A stretch of 42,595 nt of DNA, from NCBI GenBank assembly GCA_013365325.1, contig JABVXV010000441.1, forward strand, positions 1-42,595. The letters are read 5' to 3'. This DNA comes from Dipetalonema caudispina. Taxonomy: Eukaryota > Nematoda > Chromadorea > Rhabditida > Onchocercidae. The translations under genes and the position numbers were made by a program. The notes beneath the pieces are model-generated. The model was not told the DNA's origin, did not search any database, and saw nothing but the letters and a program-made list of their open reading frames with translations. The stretch's first letter is position 1. Each line of letters begins with the position of its first letter. Below, piece by piece: positions 25,259 through 36,584 of the stretch.

Positions 25259-28111
25259 CACATCAGCATGTATTTCTTGTAAGACAAAGCATCGTTTTAG
25301 AAATAGTTCCGTTTAGATCACAATAAATTGGATTGCATATTTTAAGATATTTCCTGGAATTCATGACAAAGAGAAAGAGAATTTAAAAGTATGAGTTTGT
25401 TGAGAAATTATTAAGTCACAAATGATTATTTTTTTACTTCATTTTCAGGATTTCTACACTATTTGTCTTCTTTCCTCTTGCTTAAATGAAATCATTGATC
25501 AATGAATTTTGTGTTTTTTGCATGTTTGAATTCATTTCATCAGCGGAACAACTTCTGCATGTAAAATTTTTTAATCAAAAAATAATGAAATATGAGAACT
25601 CAAGAATGACATCAGTTACAGTTTTATCAACCTCAAGATTGTGTCACTTCGACAAAGTAATATTTGTTTCGTCCTCACTATAACTCACATAGTTCGAATA
25701 TTTGCAACAGTATATATCAGATTTACGTGGAAGTTATTTTTGTTTACTTAAAACAACTCTATCAAATGCAATGTGAAAGTTGAAGGAAAAAGATCTAAAC
25801 TTTTTTCGACTGTCATATCCAATATGGAAATTTTTGTGAAGCGTGATATGGTATAAAAAAAGCTCAGAATGTTGTGTTGTTCGCCGCAAGAAGTTTGGAA
25901 ATAACAGAACGGTTAAGAGCTATAGAATGGAAAAGATATGGAAGAATGAAAGCGGGAAATCCCCCTCCTCTTAAATATCTTATAATCTCTTTTAGGAATT
26001 TAATATGAAAATGGATAAAATTGGTTACATTACATTAAACATAGAGATGATATCTAAGGAAACCATTTATCTGAATAATTTGTACATATGGCCGCAATCT
26101 GCTGCTTTGTTCCTGATTGATATCAAATTGTGGTTGTTGCTGTTACTTACCAGTATTTAGAAACAAAACCGATGAACTTCTTCTCTCATTTTCCAATGCA
26201 AATATTCTTTTTAATGTAACAAACACCGTAGCAATAATTTCATTTACAGTGCACATCTGGTGAACCGTTAAGAACGCAGGCAAGACGGTAGTGAAACATG
26301 GTAGAGGATCAGGATACTAGGATTAAGTACGATGTGAAGAATAAATTGCTCGGTGCATTAGATTATTGGTCAGTCCAAATCACAGATATTACTGAAGATT
26401 TATATCCCACCTCCATGTATAAATTAAGATGAAGTGCATAACTTAAAGAGATATACAATATTTGCCATTCACAATGTGTATATATGTGTCAGCATCAAGA
26501 AACAATGATGGCTGAAGGATCATGATTACTCAGGCTATTGATATAAAATCAGCATAAAATCTCGTATACTGATGCAGAGATCTCCTATCTTATACAAATT
26601 TCAAATAACTTCAAACCAGGATTCACATAACCTTGTATGCATGATGCGACCTAGGAACTTATTTTATTATTACTGCTACTCAGTCAATGAAGCACATAAC
26701 ACATTCACAATTAACACAAAACAAACTAGTAACAATGTACTGATCTCTACATCCCGACATTTACCATGTGTTTAAAACTTGCAACCAAAAATGAGTAAAA
26801 ATCGTAGACATTAAGGGTAAATGGTGGCATAAATAGAATTCATATTACCCTACTTTCCCTAATAGAAATTGAAATGGAAAAAGAGCAATTTTTTCAGGAT
26901 GCAAAATTAAAACATATGGCAAACAAACGAATCCGGTAGGCTTTAGATAAAAATAAAATAAAATATGAAATATTTCAATCCGAATGTTGCTCATCCACCC
27001 GTCATCTGCCTCCTGTTGCTACCACAGTCACAGATACAACAAGGATACATAACGGGGGAAAATATACAACAGTTAACAGAAGACTGAAGACGTATCCACA
27101 AATCAATTTGTTGCAAAGCAAAGATACATAAATATGCTGAATAGCACCCTAACCTAAACAAGAATACGTGCAGAGTAAATCTTCTTGACAATAATAGGCT
27201 AATGATGTCTCGAAACTTAAGTCCAGAAAACAAAATAACCACATCGTAGAAATCAGAAGACATCGGTAGGATGCCAGTATGTGAGTACATAATGTGCATC
27301 ATGCATTTACATGGGAATGATACACGAAAACGGAGGCAGTAGTGCCATGAACTATAATAAGCGACTCTTATTGATGCAACAATTCATAAATTATAGCTGC
27401 CTTTGGATGGCATATACTTTCATAGATACATGCATAAAGATCTACAGCAATTGCGATTGAAATAGCTCATTATAGACTCAAACTTTATAGATTCGAAATC
27501 GCTTTGAAAACAAGCTTTGCACCATCAACTGAAACGTGCCTACAGAAGAAACTGGATCAGAGACTTCAGGACGAGTAAAAAAGAAAACATCGAGAACTTA
27601 AGCGAAAGCAAAAAAAATCTATTAATATTTTTACAAAAACAAACTGGGAACAGCAAATCCAAGAAACATCTTTCCATTAACATTTGCAATTGTGAAATTA
27701 CAGCTATCCGAGAATAAAGGTCAAATCCTTTAAATTACATAGTACCGCAAGTATACCAGTTATATGGTACAGTGAGGTAAAATAGTTCAGAAAATAAATA
27801 TCTGGATTTTTTTCCCCGGTGATGACAATGTAAACTAAATATATCTATTAAATGAACAAAGGAAGCTACTATCATTGTGGAACTCAGAAGACACGAAATC
27901 CAGAAAATATTACTTGGAGAGCTTATTTTACCACCCCTAATTCAAATAAAATGATCAAACATTACTATTATTGCATATGTAAAGCCCAAACGGTGAAAAC
28001 AGGGCAAATGTAAAAGAAATGTCATAAACTAATTATATAAAGACACTGAGTATATTAGAAAAGAGTAAGTCATGTTCCCATGGCTCCTTCAAAGTGTCGG
28101 AACTCTTCCGC

Positions 28112-31100
28112 TCAAAGTCCCATTTTTTCAGCTACTGCAGCAACTATAGCAGCACCTTTAGCGCTACCTTCATCCGCTGGTACCAATTCCCACTGAAACA
28201 ATATTGATATTATAACATATACACAAAATAATCGAACAATCCTGCACGGCGTCTGCGTATGATGAAACGTGCTCCTTATCCAATGATTAATATTTTTAAA
28301 ATTAATTCTGAAAAAGTTAAAGCGAAATTCTGCAAATAAACAAACCTTGATATTTGCTGGAGCCAAATCATGCAGTTTGTTCTTTAGTAATGAAAGATAA
28401 GTTGGATGAAATTGTACTAATGCGCCACCTACTCCTATTTTTATGCTTTCTTGATCAATATGGCGTAATAACGCTGCTATCGCTGAAAATTCATTCGTGT
28501 GAAAATGTACTGTTTGATGACATTATTCTTCTGATCTATATATCTTGTCTATTGGCACTGCTTCCAACCATATTCCCTGGCAGAAGACTCTCTTCCAACA
28601 GTGTTTTTTAGAATCGGCTATTATTTTCATCACAAGCATATATCCATAGAAATCTCATAAATTCATCTGAGAATGCAAATTCTAACAAAGAAGATGAGAA
28701 AGTAATGTCAAACCAGCAGCAACAATAGCGGCAGATCTTTGAGAAACTGCGTGGCAAACTTCGTGGATGATCTCATAATCTGTTGTACAGTGACTAGGAG
28801 CGTCAAGTTCATCGCATATCCGTCGACAAATTTTAAAATTCCCTTCCTCGTCTCTGAAAATCCATTAATATTTAAAGAATTACCATAATATCATTTAACA
28901 TTGCAACACTGATCCTTTAAATGATCTATGTGGGTACTACTTTGCAGTGCTTAGAGAAATGGACAGAAATTCTTCCCAGTTTTCCATCTGTTGCTACGGC
29001 TCTTAAAAATGAACTTCCTGAAACGTAAACAACTTTCTTAGACTAAACCATATAATTCTAACAGTAGTTAAAACCAAATTCATGCATTCTTCAGATTGTT
29101 AAAGAAAATGACATCCCAAATTTTTGCTTCGTAATGGGACAACAAGAAACATGTTTGCAAAACAATTGCCTCAAAATTTCAGAAATGAATTTAGTTGGAA
29201 AGGAATCCTCTTCATCCAGTTTTTCACAAGCCTTTCCATTGAACAAATGTCCATCTAATATAAATTGTATGAGAATACGGCGTGTCAACTCGCCGAGGTA
29301 TAAGGCTCCAGTCAGCTTATCAATCCTGTAAATAAGTAATTCCTAAGTAAATCCCACCACTTTTTCTTCTGAAATCTAACAGAAAATATAAGTAAACCAT
29401 GAAGGTTTACGGGCTCATTACTGGATAAATTTTTTTATGCCGTTTAATGCCTTAATGTTTAAAGATATATTTATGGTATTTAACAGTAATGAGCAGACTT
29501 ATGCCGATTATTTCACAATAACAATGCTTACATTTGCTTGCCTTTATGAACCGATGCATCATCAACATCTCGATCAAACTGCGTTAGAATATTAGCTAAC
29601 TCACCCTGAAATACTCATTCAATTTCTAACGTTAGCTCCAGTCATTATTATCGCACAATAAAAAAACTTCCCTGTGCCTTGAAAGACAACAGCAAAGAGT
29701 ATCAAAATGTCAAATAAGCTTCGGCATTTCGTGTTACGCCACTGCTCAAACGAAAATCGACACCGCTATTGTTCAAAGAGTACTAGAAACAAAAGAAAAA
29801 CTATGCAAATTTTCTAAGATAAGCAACTGAAGTCCTAGATTACCTTTTCACCAAATTCCTCCCACTCAGTAACAACCACCATCTTGTCAAATTTATATCC
29901 AGAAGCAGCAGCATTGAATTTCTTGATTCTTGCAGTATTTTCCAAATATGACGAATTACAACTGGAAATAAAAAATGCAGACGATCCATTTTTATCTTCA
30001 TCCAACATTCTTCCTTTTGAGGATTTCAACAAACTGGGCATAAAAAAAATACTTGCTTTCAACCTTGTGTTAATAAAGAAAGCATTACATTCAACTTCAT
30101 ATACTATTTGTCGTCAAACACTTCCATGCTTCTGAAAAATAGTGAAGGAAATGCAAATACAGATAAATAAAGACAAAAATTACCCATATCCAATGACGAC
30201 ACCAATGATGCATTCTTGACCGTATTTGTAAGCAGTCGCAGCTAATTGACCAACGGTGTCATTCATGACCACTTCAATTTTTACATTCGTTAGCTGAAAC
30301 AAAACATGAAAATGAACTTCGAGAGTTTATAGCAGAAGAAATTACTTCCGACATTAATACATAAGGAAATAGATAACAGTAAAAGATTACACAGAGTAGA
30401 CAAACCATGTTTAATTCAAGAGCTTCTTTCAGAAGTTTGACTACATCTTTTTGCAGGCAGTCTTTTATATCAAAGCCTTTTGTCCACCAAAGTAGCCGAG
30501 CTGAACGTATCGAAAGCAGCTCGCATGGGTAGGAAAAAACAAAGCCGACTGGGAGCGAAGCATCTAGTAGATTCACTTCGTTGAGGAATTTCATCAGGCA
30601 ATTGACTATGTATGTGAACAGCTAAAACAATAAGATATATGGTCTGAAATATAATATGAAGAAACAAGAGTTACATGTTTGAATATTTGACAATTCATAA
30701 GTACAAAATAGCATAAGAAAAAGAGAAAACAAACAAACAAACAAAGAAGATCTAACCTGATCTCCAGTTCCTTTCACAACAGAAGCTGGGAAAACATAAT
30801 TATGATTAATCTGCTCTGGTTCCTGGTTGCTTCCTTTCAACGTTAGCAGCATAATACGTAAGTTTCTCCCACTGAAGTCAATTGCAACGTATTTACCTAC
30901 CTCTAAAATTTCGAAAAAATAATGTTTAGAAAAGTCTTTTTTACATCATCACCTTACAAAATTTCAACCAACCATTCCCATCCGGTAAAGCTGGGACGAA
31001 AGAAGGCAACATCGCAATCGATGATTTCGAGGCACCACCTTCGAGACCTTGAACAATTTCATCCTGTATTTTTCCACTAATTTCATGCAGAATTCCATCC

Positions 31101-32218
31101 TGGAAATGAAATATATCTTCAAATCTTCAGTACGTGTAATCTTCATTGCAATTTTATGGCACTTTTTTCCCTTTCACAAAAATATTTTGGAGAAAATTGC
31201 AAAGTTGAGCTTTCAACAAAAGTACTATTGACGAACGACGAAAATAGGCAGAAATACATTTTTCAAGACAATAATTATCTTTTTATTAGCTTGCCATATA
31301 AATGCATGAAAAGTAAGGTAGCCGACGACGAACTGGAGAGGACAACTTTGCGTTATCTCAAACAACTCCCCCATAAAAACTCACTATGATGTGGAAAGCA
31401 TTACAATCAAACAGTACCAAGTATCACAAAAAAGATTCAAGTAAACCGAAAATTTAACAGCAATATAACATGCGAAAAGATCAAATTGCCAATGATTTGA
31501 TGAATCAGATGAAACAAAACCGTTGGAAGAGTGACATTATTATAACCTTTTCTTAAACTACGGATGATGCATGGTAGTGTTCAGTGCGTTTTATATCATC
31601 AAAAAATGCACTGGGCTGAATAACTTAGAAGATTCTCATGCAGAATGAGGTAAAGAACTGCGGCAGGAAGAGGACCAATTACAAAAAACGAGTATAGGAA
31701 TATGAATAAAGCACTAGCAACCGTAAAATTTACAATATGAATAACAGTAATTATACAGTTTTTACCTATAAATATGACGAAAATTTCATTTTTGTTCCTT
31801 GTGGCTGCCTTACGGTAAATACTTATGCAGAAAAGCATATATCAATAGTTCCTCGACATATCAAAATAAGACTGACCACATAATACAGCCTGTGTTTAGT
31901 TATCTTACAGTCTGTCCAAATGCTACCTCTACTTTCCTTACTGTGAATGATTACTGAGCGTCCCCCTATGGATGATAACTGAATATACAAGACAAGAATG
32001 AAAAGTTCTGTCCAATGCTAAAAGAAATACAAGTGAGAAATCAAGGAAAAAGTGAAACCATAAAAATATTGATGAAAACAATAAGCGAGAAAAAAAGGCG
32101 GAGATAACAAACTATTTTCGGTCGACAGATATTTTCTTAGGATATTAAATTAAATAAATGTACAAACCTCAATATAAAATTGCTGAAGAGTTTTAGCAAC
32201 TTCTTCTGGTAATGTCAT
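28112..32218 (-). CDS. Hexokinase, divergent single-domain form
   Basis: Cytosolic sugar kinase family (ATP + hexose to hexose 6-phosphate, first step of glycolysis). Eleven exons: 32218-32168, 31099-30973, 30902-30757, 30621-30406, 30293-30184, 29961-29844, 29605-29532, 29325-29164, 28853-28714, 28482-28346, 28192-28112 (TGA). All are GT-AG with consistent phase, giving 453 residues, the usual size of a 50-kDa hexokinase. Landmarks: AMLPSFVPALPDG (47-58), FVFSYPC...WTKGF (136-158), MNDTVG with the catalytic Asp192, TEWEEFG (248-254), GALYLGEL (287-294), HPTYL and EGSAKGAA near the C-terminus. Departures from the family: the phosphate-1 loop, normally DLGGTNFR, is DFSGRNLR (68-75); GTGTNACY is GYGCNSSY (215-222); the late DGS motif is GGA; GSGKGAA is GSAKGAA. 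The family and frame are certain; full glucokinase activity is not. It resembles an extra nematode hexokinase paralogue (hxk-3-like is a guess), so no symbol is given. The exon 8 donor (TT|GTTTTG) is the least certain junction. Confidence 0.95.
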
Positions 32219-32244
32219 AACTGTTCAGAACAGCAAAAGATATC

Positions 32245-32250
32245 TCTGAA
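32245..32250 (-). promoter_or_regulatory. Probable spliced-leader acceptor upstream of hexokinase
   Basis: TTTATTTTCAG ends at 32246, 27 nt upstream of the start codon at 32218. A strong 3' splice site this close to an initiating ATG is the usual mark of trans-splicing in nematodes; a cis-spliced 5'UTR exon further upstream is the alternative. Confidence 0.5.
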
Positions 32251-33624
32251 AATAAATAATGAGATCATACAAGCAATAACAAACTCAACGTTCATATCGC
32301 GATTACGCAATTCATCTCGCTTAAGAACTGGTTTCTAATTCATATCTGACGTAACAACAGATTTATAACGCTGAACTCGGGTTATCATCTACATCTGAGC
32401 TCTTTTAACAAAACTACAGTCTTTTACCGTAGTTCGTAGTAGGCTAGAAATGATATTAGCGACTGAATTCCAAGCCCTACTATAGCATGCAAATATCACA
32501 GTGGATGAATTTCAAGGGAAATGGTGCTGACGTATGGTTTCATATTTTAAAGACATCACAAACAGAATTTCTATAAATTTGCAAGTCAGTACGACTGAAG
32601 AAATGAAATTACTGAACAGGATCATCTACCTGGAAACCTTGCACTAACAACAATCTGCTCAACATGTCCAAATAAATTAGCCAAAGCTCAATTAAGAAAA
32701 AAAAAAAGAAAAAGACAACAGCGTAGTATGTTAGGGTCACCACAATGTACAGAGAAAAAAGTCCTTAACATCTTACAACATATCCATGATGCTAAACGTT
32801 AAGTCATTCGATAATAATCCAGCCATTTCCTAAGCTAATGACGGTTATTCATTGAGATACAAAGCATATACAAGTCGAACATATAGAAACATAATTGAAG
32901 AACTAACATCCAGAGAAATCTGTATCATTAACTATCGAGAACCTATGGAACTATTGGCAGTAAATCCGGTTGAAAATGAATAGGCCTTAATTATTGACCA
33001 AATGATTATAATGTTCTCGAAGTCGGAAATGACCAACGATGCATGGAGAATTCGATACCATATGAAGCTAACGGAAACACCCACCAACACATCCTGCATT
33101 CATCCCGAAATCCAGGATATATTGAAAAATCTTAAAATCACATCCCAAACACAGTAAATACCGGACCGATTAACCGGAAAAAAATGGATATCTCTGAAAT
33201 GGACATCGAAAATCCATAATCCTTCCACTTACAACCAACAATATTCATCGACTGAAACAAGCTATTGAAACGATGCCAAAAGTTTCAAGGGAACATCTCA
33301 AAACCCATATGAAAAAAAGCAGCATCTTATTATCACGAAAAGTTTAAATAATTATCGATGTTATTGCATCGGGAAATCTCGGGATTAATCAAACTTATAA
33401 CCTTTACGATTAATGAGGAAGAAAGATGAGAATAATTCTACTTTTCATTAATCTTATTATGGCTATTTTATAAGATTTTTACATAAGTAGAATATTGGCT
33501 ATATAATTGCACTATCAGATAGGCCATTGATATGGTTGAAATGTGAAAGAAAACAGAATAGTAACGATGATAGGAAGATTAAGGTCAAAAGCAAGAATCA
33601 ACGATTAATCGGATAGTGTAAATT

Positions 33625-33676
<52 letters not shown>

Positions 33677-35244
33677 TCGAAGATGTTTGATTGGATAAGA
33701 ATGATGTGATGAAAATATCAGAAGAATTGAAGAGTGAGAAAGAAGAAAGGTATGATGAGAAGAAGGTCAAGATGATGCGAGAATGACAAGTTGCTTGCCT
33801 ATCTCTTCTGACATATGTCTATGAAATGAAAAATAAGTGCATATATAGGGATGCATTCATTTTATATGAATGATAAATTTGAAACAATTCAATTAAAATA
33901 TTTTATGAACAAAATATTATTATGTAGGAAAAAGGATGAAAAAGTAAAGGTCAAAAGATGAAGTTTACTGAATTAAAAGTAAATAAAAATAATAGCATAT
34001 ATTAAAGCATTATTGTATTAAAAAAAAAGATAAGATAACAAAGGTCATTTCCATTACCTTTAAATAACCACTTTCTTTTATAACAAATCTATATATATAT
34101 GCAAATGGATAGATAAGCATAAAATGAAAAATTTTAATTGTTAATTAGTCCATTGTTGTGATATTTGAAGTATTACCCTGCGATAAGTATGCTACGACAT
34201 AAAATTTCCTTCATTGATTTCATCTGTGACATACACATAAACAAATATTTTACACACTTAGACATAATAAATAATATATATGTATAAATGGTTAATAAAG
34301 CTAGGAATTTATAGGTAAAGTGTTTTGTTGAATGAATGAAGATTTTAAAGGGATAAAAGCTTCATTAAATTGTTAAATATTTATTGTTTTACTTCATCAA
34401 ATCATCACTACTTCAATAGCTAATTAAATATAATCGAATTTTAATGGTACACTATCATATATGGAATGGAAAGCAAAAATTTTCGAGAAATGGAAATTAA
34501 CTCTGAGATAATAATTGATGATATTTCATTGGGGAACATAATGCATTGTAATTTTATTTTTTTTTAAGATGGTAAAAAGAATATAAGAATAAATAAAGTT
34601 ATTCCATCTCTTCCTTCTCCTCCTCTTCCTTTATGATAATCCATTAATTTCAGGAAAAAATTGATCTTTTAGCGGGAAATAACTCATCTTAATGGTCTAC
34701 ATTTATTCCAATTTATCGAACCACCGATATAATCACATTCATCATTGATAGTTTCTCAGACCTTGAATTGATGAGATAATGTCACCTTCCTCACTTTGAT
34801 CCTATCATATTGATGCTAAATTACCCTTTAAGTATGTTAAGCATCAAATGACATTTTCGGATTAATTACATTGAGAGGATATCATCCTTGTAATTCGTCC
34901 TTATCTTTTTTCATTGCTTTCATTTGCTGCTAATTGCATTTGATATTTTTCATTAATTAAATTCATACGTTACAAGTTAATTGAGATAATTTATTCGCAA
35001 GGAATATAATTAAAATGTAACAAATCGCTCTGTAACCCATACATTATCTCCACAATAATAGTATTATTATGTTCTTTTTAATGCTAGCCGTATATGAAAT
35101 ATCCCTGCCTTTCAATTTAATCCCGCTTCTGAAACAAATCTTTCATCTTTCCCGCGAATCATTCTGATTCTTTCCAATATTATGCTACGCTTCTTTTGAT
35201 TCCGATTTCCTTGAACAATCTACAGATGTACCAGATGATTAGCT
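32251..35244. other. Intergenic region between SLC17 and hexokinase
   Basis: It should hold the hexokinase promoter and the SLC17 3'UTR. No obvious AATAAA was found close to the SLC17 stop. The part at 32820-33350 has short protein-like stretches in more than one plus-strand frame; from 33.4 kb on it is plain AT-rich DNA. Confidence 0.5.
33627..33677. repeat. TA then GATA microsatellite
   Basis: (TA)n followed by about nine GATA units, in the interval between hexokinase and SLC17. Confidence 0.95.
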
Positions 35245-36538
35245 TCAATTGGAAACTATTGTAGCTTGTGTATTCAGACTATGTGTTGAAGTTTTTGAAC
35301 TTGGTGCTGCCCACCATTGTCGTTCACTGGATCCCCATACTGTAAATACTACGACCGGTAAAGCTGCTACTACACCGGATACATAAAAAACCTGAAATTA
35401 GGAATTTTTTGATTAACAGGAAAACAAAGATACAATATCTTTTGGAATCCTTTTAGAACGTACAATATTATTTTGCCTTTTATATAGTTAAAATTCTTGT
35501 AACTAATTTTTCAAAAACATTCATTATTTATCATAATTTCTCCAAAGTATACCTTAGACCATTCAGCCGCTGTACCATGTTGTACGATATGTTTCGTAAG
35601 AAGTTTGTTACCAATGCCAAACCATGCAACAAAAAAAAACGAAATACCTGTGATGACACCTGAATATGGTGGCGCAAGTTGCACTAAAGCTGTTTGTACA
35701 CCCGGCGTATGTAAACCTAAAGTTTATTATAATAAACTGTTGGCTACCATAGAATGATGAACATCATATCAAATAGTTTTTATAAGTATCCTTCAGGAGA
35801 AAAATTAATGTTAGATTCTACATAACTTTCTTGCAAAAATTAAAAGGAAGAAAAATTGATTCGAAAATTTATAATTGAGAAGTGCGAAGTTTGCTGATAT
35901 GATATCACTTAATGCAAGAAATAAGTTAACTTATAGAAGTAAACAAATGATTAAAAATGTGGACTCATATATTCAACAGTTTTGTTTAATCCATCTAGAA
36001 GAGGGACAGATCATTGTAGTTAGTAGTTAGAGAAATATGTACACTTTAGTCCTCAGGAAGTTTCAACTAGTGGTTATTGGTAGTATTATTTCATTTAAGA
36101 ATAAATTGCTTACACTTAGAAACTTACATCTGTATGAATATTTTTAAATTAGATTGGAAAATCGATGATCAAAGTTTTACTTTCATCTTCAACAGGCTTC
36201 CCTTGTAATAATTTGTTAGCCATCTTTGACTGGCAATGATAACTGAATTCTAATCAAAATCCAACCGGCTATTTGTCTACCTTCACTAAAGATGCTGATT
36301 TAAGGTAGTAAAATAAATCCATTTTAAATGTACGAAACATGAAGTTAAAGATTGAAATACCAAAGTGTGAAATGATGAATGAAACAACGAACCCGCAAAA
36401 AGCATCGCACAACATAATGGAATTGTTGCAAAAGAAGATCGTTCTCGATCAAACTGTGGTACCGTAATAATACACAATGATAATCCTGCTGATGCAATAC
36501 CGTTGAATATCTAGAAACTTTTATCTTTACTGATCTCG

Positions 36539-36584
<46 letters not shown>

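Larger units (their letters stand above)
9083..28111. other. 19-kb interval between lin-1 Ets exons and hexokinase
   Basis: Mostly low-complexity AT-rich DNA with many A/T runs. Because lin-1 lacks its start in the Ets exon, at least part of this is lin-1 intron and promoter. GC-richer islands stand out at 12000-12250, 12900-13170, 16970-17110, 18140-18240, 20100-20790 and 23090-23190. The 20.1-20.8 kb island contains CCCGCCCC and, on the minus strand, an ATG at 20471 in a CCATGG context with 25 codons (MDGDICRRF...) up to a GT donor after 20397. From about 26.2 kb the sequence becomes more complex but no gene was recognised. Confidence 0.5.

Noticed and set aside
28930..29006. Exon-like stretch in hexokinase intron 8 (acceptor GTTTCAG, frame SSFLRAVATDGKLGRIS)
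   Set aside because: Neither end matches the phase of the neighbouring exons (the join gives stops), and the flanking exons join directly into normal hexokinase sequence. It could be a relic or a cryptic exon.
31100..32167. Open frames of 60-79 codons inside hexokinase intron 1
   Set aside because: No homology, no consistent splice sites, and typical chance length for this composition.
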